This document shows positions 7,727-16,975 of a DNA stretch of 64,000 nt, piece after piece. Numbering within the stretch: the stretch's first letter is position 1; each line of letters opens with the position of its first letter. The position numbers and the translations under genes are program-made. The notes under the pieces were generated by a model. That model worked only from the letters and a program-made list of their open reading frames with translations, searched no databases and was not told where the DNA came from. Origin of the DNA: Candidatus Thalassolituus haligoni (GTDB lineage: Bacteria; Pseudomonadota; Gammaproteobacteria; Pseudomonadales; Oceanobacteraceae); assembly GCF_041222825.1 (NCBI RefSeq), contig NZ_CP139482.1, positions 2,573,001 to 2,637,000 of the forward strand, written 5' to 3'.

Positions 7727-9586
7727 TTACTTGCTACCTTTCCGGAACGGCAAAGTCGCCAGGAAGGCCATATCGCTGAACGTCATCATTTTCAGGCCAG
7801 CACGAGCAGCATCCGCATCCAGGCGAGCTTCCATCGGCATGGTGCCAAAGCTCTTGCCCTTGATGATCAGCTCGCTGCCTTCACGGCCGATGGAATCAAC
7901 GTTCATCAATTCTTCGTCAGCCGGCCCACGCAGCACCATGCCGGATGAACGTACCGCAGCGGCGGCATTCGGATCACCGGCATCGTTGCGTACGCTTTTG
8001 GAAACCGACCCGAAGTCCATGCCGAGCTCTTCAAACATTTTTTGTGCGGTGGCACGGCCTGCGCCGTACACACCACCACCCGGATGCTGGAATGGCCCCG
8101 CCAAGAACAGGTTCTTGATGCCCGGTATGGTGAACTGACCCAAGTCCGGTGTCGGACGGTGTCCTGCACTCTGATACATGTACGGTGCAACGCCGTGCAA
8201 ATCACCACGCACCATGGAGTTGGGCGAACTGCGTTCCAAGTCGACCGGTGAGCAAATGGTGCGCATGATGATGTTGTCAGAGGTGAGGTTCTTGACGAAC
8301 TTGCGGTAGTGTTCCAGCGACAGGTCGCCAATCTCTTCCTTGAATTCATCCCAGTGCTGACCGGCCCAGCGCTTGTCTTTCACTTCGTACGGGGCAAAGG
8401 TGATGCCATGGAACATACCGGCACCTTGCGGTACGCGGGTCTTGTCGCCAATGGATTCGTCACCACCGGCACACAAACGGCGCTGGGTAATTTGACCACG
8501 TTTGAGGTCGTCAAAGTCGGCGCACATTTCGTCGAGGTTATCGGTCGCCATGAATTCCAGCATGGTGGCGTAACCGACGTCTTCACCGGCATGGTACTGG
8601 GCGTTTTCTTTCAGGTCGTAGTGCGACACCATGATCGAGAACGGTGCCAGAGTGGCGCGTTCGGCACGCTTGAGTACCGGTTCGTCCACACCTTCAACAA
8701 ACTTGCGGATCACATGAGGATGCAGGGCACCGATCACCGCGTCTTTGGCCATGATCTGCTCACCATCGGTTAACTCAACGCCTTTGGCTTCGTCACCGGC
8801 CATGATGACTTTGCGCACTTCGGAATCACAACGTACTTCACCACCGTGGAACTCGATGCAACGCACCAGCGATTCGGTCAGCTTGCCGGAGCCACCAATT
8901 GGCTGTGACACACCGTAGGTATGAATAATGCCCGGCATCAGCAGTACGCCCATGCCGGTGCCCAATTCGTTTGGCGCTTGCAGGTTTTCACTCACCAAAC
9001 GCAGCAAGTGGATCTTGATCTTGTCGTTTTCATACAGCTGGTTAACCAGATCGAGGCAGTCACGGCTCATGTAGTCGAGCATGGTGCGGCCTTCGTCGGT
9101 GCGATCCAGCATCGCCATCATTTCGCCCAGTGGCGGCGGTGGCGAATACAAACCAGGCATAAAGACTTTGAGGAAGTCTTGGCTCATTTTCACAAAGGCA
9201 CGATAGGTTTCAGCGTCTTTTCTGGAAATTTTGGCGAAGCACTCGCAGGTTTTATCGAGATCTTTATAGGTATATAACACCGACTGATCCGGAAAGATCG
9301 TCGCATGTGGCACCGGCGAATAATGGTATTCCAAACCGTGCTGACTCATCAGGTCCAGCTCGTCCTGACGAATCATCGGGTTACCCTGAATCATGATGTG
9401 CACACTGGAGTGCTCATCATGCCAGTATCCCGGTGTATTTAACTGCCGGGTGGTCACACCACCGCCCGGATAAGATTTACGCTCCAGAACCAGTACTTTT
9501 TTACCGGCCTTGGCCAGATAGGCAGCGGCGACCAGACCATTATGACCGGCACCCATAGCAACGATATCGTAGCTGTTACTGCTCAT
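7727..9586 (-). CDS. Phytoene-desaturase-like FAD-dependent oxidoreductase
   Basis: The 619-residue protein starts after GAGGAATACCAA. It has an N-terminal dinucleotide fold with GAGHNGLVAA at residues 12-21 followed by LVLERKSYPGGG, the pattern of the amine oxidase/CrtI-type superfamily. The C-terminal FAD-binding stretch PGGGVYGAGRATAQ matches the family's last motif. Relatives desaturate, isomerise or oxidise hydrophobic substrates. No carotenoid gene is nearby, so a role in the catabolic operon is more likely. Roughly the last 80 residues, after EELGMDFGSV, look like an extra C-terminal region. Substrate unknown. Confidence 0.85.
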   Translation of the reverse strand: MSSNSYDIVAMGAGHNGLVAAAYLAKAGKKVLVLERKSYPGGGVTTRQLNTPGYWHDEHSSVHIMIQGNPMIRQDELDLMSQHGLEYHYSPVPHATIFPDQSVLYTYKDLDKTCECFAKISRKDAETYRAFVKMSQDFLKVFMPGLYSPPPPLGEMMAMLDRTDEGRTMLDYMSRDCLDLVNQLYENDKIKIHLLRLVSENLQAPNELGTGMGVLLMPGIIHTYGVSQPIGGSGKLTESLVRCIEFHGGEVRCDSEVRKVIMAGDEAKGVELTDGEQIMAKDAVIGALHPHVIRKFVEGVDEPVLKRAERATLAPFSIMVSHYDLKENAQYHAGEDVGYATMLEFMATDNLDEMCADFDDLKRGQITQRRLCAGGDESIGDKTRVPQGAGMFHGITFAPYEVKDKRWAGQHWDEFKEEIGDLSLEHYRKFVKNLTSDNIIMRTICSPVDLERSSPNSMVRGDLHGVAPYMYQSAGHRPTPDLGQFTIPGIKNLFLAGPFQHPGGGVYGAGRATAQKMFEELGMDFGSVSKSVRNDAGDPNAAAAVRSSGMVLRGPADEELMNVDSIGREGSELIIKGKSFGTMPMEARLDADAARAGLKMMTFSDMAFLATLPFRKGSK

Positions 9587-9713
9587 TTGGTATTCCTCTT
9601 TTGGTGATCAGGCGCACGATTTGGAATGGCTGCCCGACCATCGGTTACCGGGCTTCATCCCGGACTCTTGCATAAAACGTATTTTCAATTTTTTAATAAA
9701 CAGGAGTTGTTGC

Positions 9714-10931
9714 TCAAGCGACGGATAAACGGGCAGATTTGTGCAACTTGCTGCCAATCATCAACACAATGCCTATCGGTAACAGCACCTGCCCCATCAT
9801 GCCAATGGCATCGGCATGCGTGCCCAATACACTTTGCAAACCCACCACCACAATCGGGGTAAAAAATTGGCCGAGGAAAAATCCGGCCATCCAGGCACCG
9901 GTGCCCAGAGCACGGCGGTGCTTAGGCAAGTTACTCATGTTCCAGACCATCAAGGTGGGTAGCAGCAAACCACCACCAAAACCAGCGCACAATACACCGC
10001 TAACCATCAGGTTAACGTTAGCACCTGAGAAACCGACCAGCAGATAGCCCACCGCGATCAGGGTAAATGCCATTGCCAGCCGAATCGACGTGACAAACCC
10101 GGCTTTCCCCAGCAGAAAACCAAAAAACAAAGATCCCAATACAACCGCAATCTGACCAGAAGATGCCACCAGGCCAATCTGGCTGGGAGAACTCAGACCT
10201 ACCCCACCCAACAGATAACCAATGTGTACTTGAATAGACATAAACAGGATGGCACCCACAAAAGTGACCGAGCAGATACCGGCGATTTTCCAAGGGTTCC
10301 ACTTGGCTTTTTCTTCGTCACTGACGTCAACAGCAGCCATTTCATCTTCGTGATGTTTGGGTTCCCACAACATAAACAGCGCCGCAACCGCCAGAAAAAT
10401 ACTGATACCGTAAACAAAGAAAGGTACCCGCCAGCCAAACTCACCCAAGGCACCGCCAATGGCAATAAAAATAACGGCGGATACTGATGAAAAAGTAGTA
10501 TTCAACGCCAGATAGCGTTCACGACGAACGCCATCAAAATAATCGCCAATCAATGCCACAGAACAGGTCATCAGAATGGCTTCGGCAAAACCAACACCAA
10601 TACGAGTGGCAATAATGATCGGTAAGGAATCGATCATTACCGGAGCAACGCCAAAAATGGCGTACAGCACCAGGCCAATCACCAGCAAACGCTTGCGACC
10701 AGCCTTGTCAGCCAGTACACCAATCGCCATCGACAACAAGGCGATCACCAACCCCGGAGCCGTCAGTGCCATCGGCACCATAAATCCCACATTCGGCTGG
10801 TCGGAAAAATATTCCTGCATTTGGGGTAATACAGGGGCAATCACAACGGAAGCCAACACTGACATACAGCCGCAAAGTAGCAGCAGCCAGGCATGGTATG
10901 GCCGGGCGACTGGGGCCATGTTTTTGTTCAT
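9714..10931 (-). CDS. Major facilitator superfamily transporter
   Basis: The 405-residue membrane protein has about twelve hydrophobic segments in two sets of six, with the MFS loop 2-3 motif as GVLADKAGRKRLL after the second helix. An acidic central loop (EPKHHEDEMAAVDVSDEEKAKW) separates the halves. A GGGAG-type ribosome site precedes the ATG. It sits in the middle of the catabolic operon between the DUF1329 gene and the FAD oxidoreductase, so it is a candidate inner-membrane carrier for the substrate of that pathway. Direction of transport cannot be inferred. Confidence 0.9.
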   Translation of the reverse strand: MNKNMAPVARPYHAWLLLLCGCMSVLASVVIAPVLPQMQEYFSDQPNVGFMVPMALTAPGLVIALLSMAIGVLADKAGRKRLLVIGLVLYAIFGVAPVMIDSLPIIIATRIGVGFAEAILMTCSVALIGDYFDGVRRERYLALNTTFSSVSAVIFIAIGGALGEFGWRVPFFVYGISIFLAVAALFMLWEPKHHEDEMAAVDVSDEEKAKWNPWKIAGICSVTFVGAILFMSIQVHIGYLLGGVGLSSPSQIGLVASSGQIAVVLGSLFFGFLLGKAGFVTSIRLAMAFTLIAVGYLLVGFSGANVNLMVSGVLCAGFGGGLLLPTLMVWNMSNLPKHRRALGTGAWMAGFFLGQFFTPIVVVGLQSVLGTHADAIGMMGQVLLPIGIVLMIGSKLHKSARLSVA

Positions 10932-10967
10932 ATAGTTGACTCCCGAAATTTGGTTACGCTAAAGAGT

Positions 10968-10991
10968 ACCGGGTCCAGTCAAAGACCCGGT
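10968..10991. terminator. Intercistronic hairpin between the DUF1329 and MFS genes
   Basis: ACCGGGTC (10968-10975) pairs perfectly with GACCCGGT (10984-10991). In the direction of the operon (minus strand) it is followed by only a short T-run, so it is more likely a partial terminator or an mRNA-stabilising hairpin that lowers expression of the genes after DUF1329. Confidence 0.5.
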
Positions 10992-11052
10992 GCCATGGTT
11001 TTTTATCTAAACTAAAGCAGTGGACGATAACGATAGTCGAGTGTTCTCATCC

Positions 11053-12423
11053 TTAACGGATGCCCTCACCTGCCATTGCTTCTGGCGTAAAGGTAAAGTC
11101 GTCGTAGCGCTCCATCACCTTGTACTGCTCCTTCGAATCGTTCAGCAAACCATCCAGGTACCAGGCGCCAGAGATCAGGTCGTAAAAACCGAAGTTCATT
11201 GGTGGTGCCGTGGCTGGAATGTCTGGCATGGTAATCGGATTAGAGAAGCCCATCTGCCAGAGGTCGCCGTTGGCATCCCAATGGTCAGCCAGTACCGCAA
11301 ACCAGGTGTCTTCGTCGACGTAGTAACGACGCTTGGGAGACAAATGACGCTGACCGTCTTTAACCGTCGCTTCTACCACCCAAACGCGGTGCTTCTCGTA
11401 ACGCATATCTTCGGGATTCACGTGGTGATCCATCAGGATATCTTCGGAAGGACGCTGGAACAGACGATTGGCGTTATAAGGGATGTACATCTCTTTCTTG
11501 CCAATAATCTTCCAGTTAAAACGCTCAGTGGTACCATTAAACACACCGGTTTGGTCAAACATGGATATACCGGCACTGGCTGGTGTCGGGGTATCACAAC
11601 AGGCGTTAGGCAACTTACGTACACGGCGTTGGCCGGTGAAGTAAACCCATGTCTGACCACCACCCGGTTTGATACTTTCGTGACCAACAATGGCTTCACC
11701 AGCACGAATAGGCGGGCCGTAGTTCAGCAGACGAATTTTCCAGAACACGCCTTCGTCATCATCCGTAAACGTCTCAAGATTGCTTTCCTTGAAGTAATAC
11801 GGCATCTGGAAGTCACCAGAAGCATAAATGGTTGGCACATGCTGGCCATTGGAAGTCGTTTGCATGCCACGTACATCAACGTGATGCGATGGCGTACGCC
11901 ATGCCAGCAAATGGTTCCACATCACTTGCTCACCATTTTGTGGGATCGGGAACGGGATACCACCAAAGGCACCTTTGACTTCCGAGTCGCTCAGCGTTGC
12001 CCGGGAAGCGTTGACTTTAGTGTTGTCATACACCCACTGCGGTGCCGCTGCGGTACGGTGAGTTTTGTACACCGGAACCTTGAAGGTCTCCGGGTATTTT
12101 TTCAGCATCCCCTTCAGACCTTCACTCAGGTTGTCGGCGTACTGGTCCATATTGGCTGCGGTAATGACAAACAGCGGCTTCTCGCTGGCATAAGGATCCG
12201 AACGCTTGCCACCGTTTTTGAAACCAGCTGGTACGGTGGTATTACCACCTGTCCAGGCCGGAATCGAGCCATCGGCATTGGCGGCTTTTTCGGCACCAAA
12301 TGGTGTCAAATCGGCGCCCAGACGGGACGCTTCTTTTTCAGAGACCGCCGCAGTGGCGACACAGCTGGCAGTCAGAAAAGCGCTCAGCAGAGCAACTTTT
12401 AACGTAGAGCTAACAGGATTCAT
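11053..12423 (-). CDS. DUF1329 family exported protein
   Basis: The 456-residue product begins with a signal peptide (about residues 1-26, ending SCVATAA) and then the hallmark DUF1329 opening EASRLGADLTPFGAEKAANADGSIPAWTGG split over residues 30-60. GGAG precedes the ATG. Members are periplasmic or outer-membrane-associated proteins with a LolB-like fold and are regularly encoded next to DUF1302 proteins, as here (15-base gap). They are thought to help move hydrophobic compounds across the envelope, but the mechanism is not established. Confidence 0.9.
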   Translation of the reverse strand: MNPVSSTLKVALLSAFLTASCVATAAVSEKEASRLGADLTPFGAEKAANADGSIPAWTGGNTTVPAGFKNGGKRSDPYASEKPLFVITAANMDQYADNLSEGLKGMLKKYPETFKVPVYKTHRTAAAPQWVYDNTKVNASRATLSDSEVKGAFGGIPFPIPQNGEQVMWNHLLAWRTPSHHVDVRGMQTTSNGQHVPTIYASGDFQMPYYFKESNLETFTDDDEGVFWKIRLLNYGPPIRAGEAIVGHESIKPGGGQTWVYFTGQRRVRKLPNACCDTPTPASAGISMFDQTGVFNGTTERFNWKIIGKKEMYIPYNANRLFQRPSEDILMDHHVNPEDMRYEKHRVWVVEATVKDGQRHLSPKRRYYVDEDTWFAVLADHWDANGDLWQMGFSNPITMPDIPATAPPMNFGFYDLISGAWYLDGLLNDSKEQYKVMERYDDFTFTPEAMAGEGIR

Positions 12424-12438
12424 GTTGTTCTCCAGAGC

Positions 12439-14133
12439 TTAAAAAGTACGACGAATGTTGAAAGAAATATTGTCACGGTCAGCGTTGGACTGCTTGTAGG
12501 AGCCGTGACCGTTCTCGTCGATGGTGTTATCTACCGGGCCGAAGAAGTTGGTGTAGTTAAAGCCGAAACGCCAGATATCCAGATAAGTACCTTCTACTCC
12601 AACACTCAAGTCACCGGTGTCTTCCCCCATAAAAGAGCCCACCGCCAATGAGTTACCGTGCAGGCCATAACCCAGCACCATGGGTACACTCAGATCCAGA
12701 CCAGCCAGTACCTGACGGTACTTGGGTGAGAAAATCAGACGCATATTCCAGGCATCCCGATCACCGTTCGGATTCAGCACACCACCACGATCATGAGTTA
12801 CTTCCATCACATGGTTATAGGCGACCTCACCGAGGAAGTCGGCTTCCCGAGAAAGAAAGCTGGGCCCAAGGCTGGCCAGCCAGTTGACCTGGGCATGGGA
12901 AGTGTTACCCAACGCATACAGCGCTGTGCTTTCGGTGTTGCCACCCCCGCTGCCAGTGATGTAACGCAAATCCGTCGCTGCGTCACTGTTCAGTGGCGTA
13001 TTACGCCGCATCGACGCTTCTGCCGCAAAGTTGAAATTGCCAAAAGTCCGGGTAGCCGATACACCAAATGCCTTCACCCCTTCGTGATACAGCCAGCGGT
13101 ATTCACCCGCCTGCACACGACCATCACTGGCAACCACCGCATTTGCATAAGGCATCACGTTGATATTGGGTGCTTTTTCGTTGTATTGGATAGCGTAGAA
13201 TCCATAGTCAGAATCGTCACCACGGTAACGTAACTGCAGACCGAACTGGCCAGAGTCAGACCCTTTTTTATCCGCTGTGCGCTTGAAATAAACCGAACCG
13301 TCTGGCGCCAGCAGCATTTGCTCGGCCCCTTCACTGAGGAAATCGACACCGGAGAAATAGCTGCCAGAACCAGGCAAGCGGGTTTCTTTCCATTGCAGCT
13401 GGTAATACGCACCAACACTGAGATCACGGGTCAGCTGCAACTGACCGGACACTTGTTCAACCGGACGCATCAGTTCCTTGAACTGTACACTGGGAACCGC
13501 CAGGGCCTTGGCAACGTCGATGGGTGCCTGGCCATTGGCGATACCATTACCACCAAAGAACAGTGATTCACCCCATACCATGGTGTGTGAACCAATTCGT
13601 CCGGTCAGCATGCTTTTGCCCAGACGCGTCCGGCCGAACAGAAAGTAGTCGAGCATTTCGACATCCTGTCCGTGCAGATCTTTGGTACCTTGGGTGAATT
13701 CGTTATGTTCAACCGACATCGGGTTGGCAGTCGAAGGTGACTGGTTGTCATTCTTTTTCTGCATATAGACGCTGTCGTACCAGGCCGCTGCACTCAAACG
13801 CAGGCCATAGTTACGCTTGTAAATCACGTCCATCTCGGTCAACAGATCCAGACGGTTGGAAACCAGCCCCTTGTCGAAGTTACGATTACCATCGTCGGTA
13901 TTCGGCCAATCGCCCTGAGTATCCTCAATCAGACGATCGTGCTGATCTTGCAGGCGATACATGGTGGAATACTTTGCCGTAGTATCCCACAGCACCCGCC
14001 AGTCGGAGTTATTGGTCACCATAAAGGCATTGGCCTGACCTGCGGTTACAGCGGCTGCAATTGCAGTCGCCAGCAGAGCAGGACGTCCCAATGATTTTAC
14101 CCGTTTTGCAATAGTAGTTTGCCTGGTAGTCAT
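12439..14133 (-). CDS. DUF1302 family outer-membrane-type protein
   Basis: I place the start at the ATG at 14133, with AAGGAG upstream; a GTG one codon earlier is possible. The 564-residue protein has a signal peptide ending near GQANA and then alternating amphipathic beta strands rich in aromatic residues, ending in a strand terminating in Phe (FNIRRTF), as expected for a beta-barrel. The N-terminal DWRVLWDTTAKYS and SNRLDLLTEMDVIYKRNYG segments are typical of DUF1302. It is likely an outer-membrane channel for the pathway substrate, working with the DUF1329 protein encoded next to it. Confidence 0.88.
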   Translation of the reverse strand: MTTRQTTIAKRVKSLGRPALLATAIAAAVTAGQANAFMVTNNSDWRVLWDTTAKYSTMYRLQDQHDRLIEDTQGDWPNTDDGNRNFDKGLVSNRLDLLTEMDVIYKRNYGLRLSAAAWYDSVYMQKKNDNQSPSTANPMSVEHNEFTQGTKDLHGQDVEMLDYFLFGRTRLGKSMLTGRIGSHTMVWGESLFFGGNGIANGQAPIDVAKALAVPSVQFKELMRPVEQVSGQLQLTRDLSVGAYYQLQWKETRLPGSGSYFSGVDFLSEGAEQMLLAPDGSVYFKRTADKKGSDSGQFGLQLRYRGDDSDYGFYAIQYNEKAPNINVMPYANAVVASDGRVQAGEYRWLYHEGVKAFGVSATRTFGNFNFAAEASMRRNTPLNSDAATDLRYITGSGGGNTESTALYALGNTSHAQVNWLASLGPSFLSREADFLGEVAYNHVMEVTHDRGGVLNPNGDRDAWNMRLIFSPKYRQVLAGLDLSVPMVLGYGLHGNSLAVGSFMGEDTGDLSVGVEGTYLDIWRFGFNYTNFFGPVDNTIDENGHGSYKQSNADRDNISFNIRRTF

Positions 14134-14182
14134 CACTGATAGGCTCCTTGTTATATTTATAGGTCAGTGTATCGAACGGCCG

Positions 14183-15193
14183 TTAGCGCCAGTGCGCCAT
14201 TGGCAGTCCGGGAACAGGGGATCGAAAACTTGGCAGGCTTGTGCCTGCCAGGCTGCCGATATAAACGGTTTGAAGATCTGGCCCACCAAAGGTGACGCTG
14301 GCCATCATCGGTGCCAGCGTGCCCTTGCATGCACCCATCAGTTCAGGTGTGGTTGTGCCTTCTGCGTAGTGCTTGTCATAAATTGCCAGCGCTTCGGGGT
14401 TGCCGTCATCCAGCAAGGTCAAGACTTCACCTTCTGGTGTCAGGGCGATCAGACGCTCGGTCAGAATCAGGGTAATCCAGAGATTGCCGAAAGCATCGAA
14501 GGCAAAACCGTCCGGGTAACCACCCAAATCCGCCGGGCCGTAAATTTCCCGCTCCACTTCCTCCGCAGCATCATTGATGCGCACACGGGAAATGCGTTTG
14601 GCATTGGTTTCCACCACGTACAGCCATTCTTCATTGGCGTCGAAGCGGATTTCATTGGTACCGACAAACCCGTCGGCAACAACGCGAATGCCCTGCTCAT
14701 CAATCACCCCGACATAACCGTCGGCCGTTTTTTCATTGATCGATATAGTCCACGGATTCTGGCGTGTCGTGACGGTGAACCAGATACGGCCCTTGCTATC
14801 CAACAAGCAGAAATTCATTTTGCCCAGCGGCTTGCCATCCATACTGTCAAACAGCAGCTCCGATGTGCCATCACGGGTCATACGTTCAATTGCATCGGTG
14901 CCGAAGTTGGCAATCACAATGTCACCGTTGGCATCAAAGGCGATGCCATTGGGCAAAGTGCCACCCATCATCCGATCGGCGGCAGAAGACGATTCGCTCA
15001 GACCGGCCGTTGGCTGCTGGGCAATCAAGGTTTGCTCACCATCTGCGGCGATGTGCATCACACCGCCACGGGCATCCGCCGTCCAGAGACTTCCGTCGGG
15101 TTCCGCCAGAATGCATTCCGGCCGTTGCAAGTCGTGGCCGACCATTTCAATGGCAGACCGATCGACCTGCCAGCCAATCAATGGGTTCGTCAT
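14183..15193 (-). CDS. SMP-30/gluconolactonase/LRE family protein
   Basis: The 336-residue protein shows the six-bladed propeller pattern of SMP-30: repeated motifs such as RPECILAEPDGSLWTADARGG, LPNGIAFDANGDIVIANFG, GTNEIRFDANEEWLYVVET and YPDGFAFDAFGNLWIT, each with the D/N-G turn. Members hydrolyse lactones or related esters using one divalent metal, bound by Glu, Asn and Asp. Its start overlaps the amidohydrolase stop by four bases (ATGA), so the two are translationally coupled. A lactonase after an amidohydrolase would fit ring-cleavage product processing. Confidence 0.87.
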   Translation of the reverse strand: MTNPLIGWQVDRSAIEMVGHDLQRPECILAEPDGSLWTADARGGVMHIAADGEQTLIAQQPTAGLSESSSAADRMMGGTLPNGIAFDANGDIVIANFGTDAIERMTRDGTSELLFDSMDGKPLGKMNFCLLDSKGRIWFTVTTRQNPWTISINEKTADGYVGVIDEQGIRVVADGFVGTNEIRFDANEEWLYVVETNAKRISRVRINDAAEEVEREIYGPADLGGYPDGFAFDAFGNLWITLILTERLIALTPEGEVLTLLDDGNPEALAIYDKHYAEGTTTPELMGACKGTLAPMMASVTFGGPDLQTVYIGSLAGTSLPSFRSPVPGLPMAHWR

Positions 15194-16335
15194 AAAAACT
15201 CCTTACCTGAGCCTGTTGCCGCTGCTGCGGGCAGGCTGGATGAACATTCGTCGTCATTCGTCACCTGCGGCACAGTCAAGTCCAGCAGCCGAATAGCGTT
15301 ATCGCGCAGTACTGCCTGACGCTCTTCTGGTGTCAAAACATTGAGCCATGGCTGGGCCATTTCACTGCCCATATCGAAGGGGTAATCCGTACCCAGCACC
15401 ACCTGACCGATACCCACCTGGTCGATCAGGTGACGTAATGAATGAGGTGAAAACACCAGACTGTCGAACCAGATGTTGTTCAGGTAGTCCGCCGGTGGCT
15501 GAGACAACCCAGCGGCTTCCGGGCGCACTTCTGCTCCCCGATTGTGCCGACCACAGTACTGTGGCAAATAGCCACCACCGTGAGCAGACAAGATGCGAAT
15601 ATTGGGGAAACGGTCGAACAGACCGGCAAAGATCAAGCGGGAAAGCGCAATCGTACTTTCCAGTGGTTGCCCTACCAGATTGGACAGATACCAGTCCTGC
15701 AAACGGTCATCCACACGACTGGAAAACGGATGAATAAACACCAACGCACCCAGTTGTTCCGCCGCCTGCCAGAATGGCAACAAGGCCGCATCATCCAGAT
15801 CCATGTCATTCACACGGGTCGATATTTCCACGCCTTTCATACCAGGCTGGAGCATCAGTTCCACCAGCTGCTCGACCGCCAGTTGCGGGTGCTGCAGGGA
15901 AACCGTACCCAGACCGACAAAACGTTCGGGCCAACGTTGGCATAACTCGGCAATGGCGTTGTTTTGCATCAACACCAGCTCGGCTGACAGCGATGCATCA
16001 GCCCAGTAAAAATATTGGGAGGGAGATGGACTGAGACACTGAATGGCAATACCGTTGGCATTCATATCAGCCAAACGGGTGTCAACGCAGGTCAATTGTT
16101 CAAACGCAGTGGGCATCATCACCTGGCGATTGTGTTCAACCGAGGCATGACCCATCGCACGCAGAAATGCCTGCTGTTCGCGCTGCATTTCCGCCATGCC
16201 GAACACCCGTTCGTTTGCCGCTGGGACAAATACATGGCAGTGCATATCAATAGCGCCGCAGACATCAAGAGAAGCTGCCTGGCTGGAATCTGACCCCAGA
16301 CGACAACCGCACGAATACAGACGGATGGAATTCAA
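15190..16335 (-). CDS. Amidohydrolase-2 (ACMSD/LigW-like) family protein
   Basis: The metal-dependent amidohydrolase fold is shown by the HxH motif in DMHCHVF, a middle histidine in FIHPFSS, a later histidine in SAHGGGYLPQYCGRH and the aspartate in GTDYPFD. Relatives include aminocarboxymuconate-semialdehyde decarboxylase, LigW, gamma-resorcylate decarboxylase and the C-C hydrolase LigY. I place the start at TTG 16335, preceded by GGAGG; the ATG at 16245, just before HCH, would leave too little sequence. The N-terminal 25 residues contain CGC and are unusual. An upstream 25-codon frame ends on this start (TTGA overlap). First gene of the minus-strand catabolic operon. Confidence 0.82.
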   Translation of the reverse strand: MNSIRLYSCGCRLGSDSSQAASLDVCGAIDMHCHVFVPAANERVFGMAEMQREQQAFLRAMGHASVEHNRQVMMPTAFEQLTCVDTRLADMNANGIAIQCLSPSPSQYFYWADASLSAELVLMQNNAIAELCQRWPERFVGLGTVSLQHPQLAVEQLVELMLQPGMKGVEISTRVNDMDLDDAALLPFWQAAEQLGALVFIHPFSSRVDDRLQDWYLSNLVGQPLESTIALSRLIFAGLFDRFPNIRILSAHGGGYLPQYCGRHNRGAEVRPEAAGLSQPPADYLNNIWFDSLVFSPHSLRHLIDQVGIGQVVLGTDYPFDMGSEMAQPWLNVLTPEERQAVLRDNAIRLLDLTVPQVTNDDECSSSLPAAAATGSGKEFL

Positions 16336-16409
16336 CAAACACCTCCAGCCGTTTTCAGGGTGGCGGCAGAAAGACAGGTACAGAACGGGCAAGTTTTGTT
16401 GATAGACAT
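16332..16409 (-). CDS. Possible 25-residue Cys-rich leader peptide
   Basis: An ATG at 16409, with GGAG 11 bases upstream, opens a 25-codon frame containing CPFCTC and ending in Cys. Its TGA overlaps the TTG start of the amidohydrolase by four bases. It could be a coupled leader peptide. Alternatively it could be the true N-terminus of the amidohydrolase, separated by a frame change, since the two Cys-rich stretches would then lie side by side. I cannot decide from the sequence. Confidence 0.3.
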   Translation of the reverse strand: MSINKTCPFCTCLSAATLKTAGGVC

Positions 16410-16975
16410 ACTGAAAACCACTCCGATACTGTCCCGGTACAATCTGGCGGTGCCAGATATCCGATCAGGACATGCGTTATTGTTATTGTTCTAACGTCGT
16501 TCAAGTAAGAGTCTGAATCTGTTGACGTTGATAGCGCTGTTTGACGCTGATGGGGTCATACTAAGACTGGCTATACCATCCACTAAATCGTTTATTGCCA
16601 TGCTTGGCATCTGCAACGCAAATACCAAAATTTACTCCCTCACCAATTCAAATGACGCCGGAATACATGAACAACCGCCCAGGAAGTGTCTGGATACATT
16701 TCGAATCACGTTTCAGTCATTTGATTTAAAAGATATTTTTAAAAAATAGTAAAGCAGGCCGACAACCTCAGAAATATCTCCTCAGCATGAAATACAAGGT
16801 CAGTCAAAATCTAACATCTGTTTCAAATCAAGGTCGTCAATCACCCACACTGCTCACCATGACACTGAAGCCATTGGCTAGACCGCATCAAACCATCGAC
16901 CAAATGGATTGTTGTTATTTTTTTCATCCAGCAATACGATAGTCATAAAACAATAACAACATCATAGAGGTAGCC
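16410..16975. promoter_or_regulatory. Divergent regulatory region between the amidohydrolase operon and LysR gene
   Basis: This 566-base stretch holds no convincing gene. It should contain the promoters of the minus-strand catabolic operon and the plus-strand LysR gene. The part before LysR has GTTGTTATT (around 16911) and AATAACAAC (around 16955) as a spaced inverted repeat, a possible regulator site close to the LysR start. I could not identify -35/-10 boxes with confidence. Confidence 0.45.

Noticed and set aside
7727..9586. Carotenoid desaturase (CrtI) assignment
   Set aside because: No crtB, crtE or other carotenoid gene is nearby and the catabolic context favours another substrate.
16522..16749. 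75-codon plus-strand frame in the LysR intergenic region
   Set aside because: No ribosome binding site, low-complexity composition, and it would fill a region that must hold two promoters.
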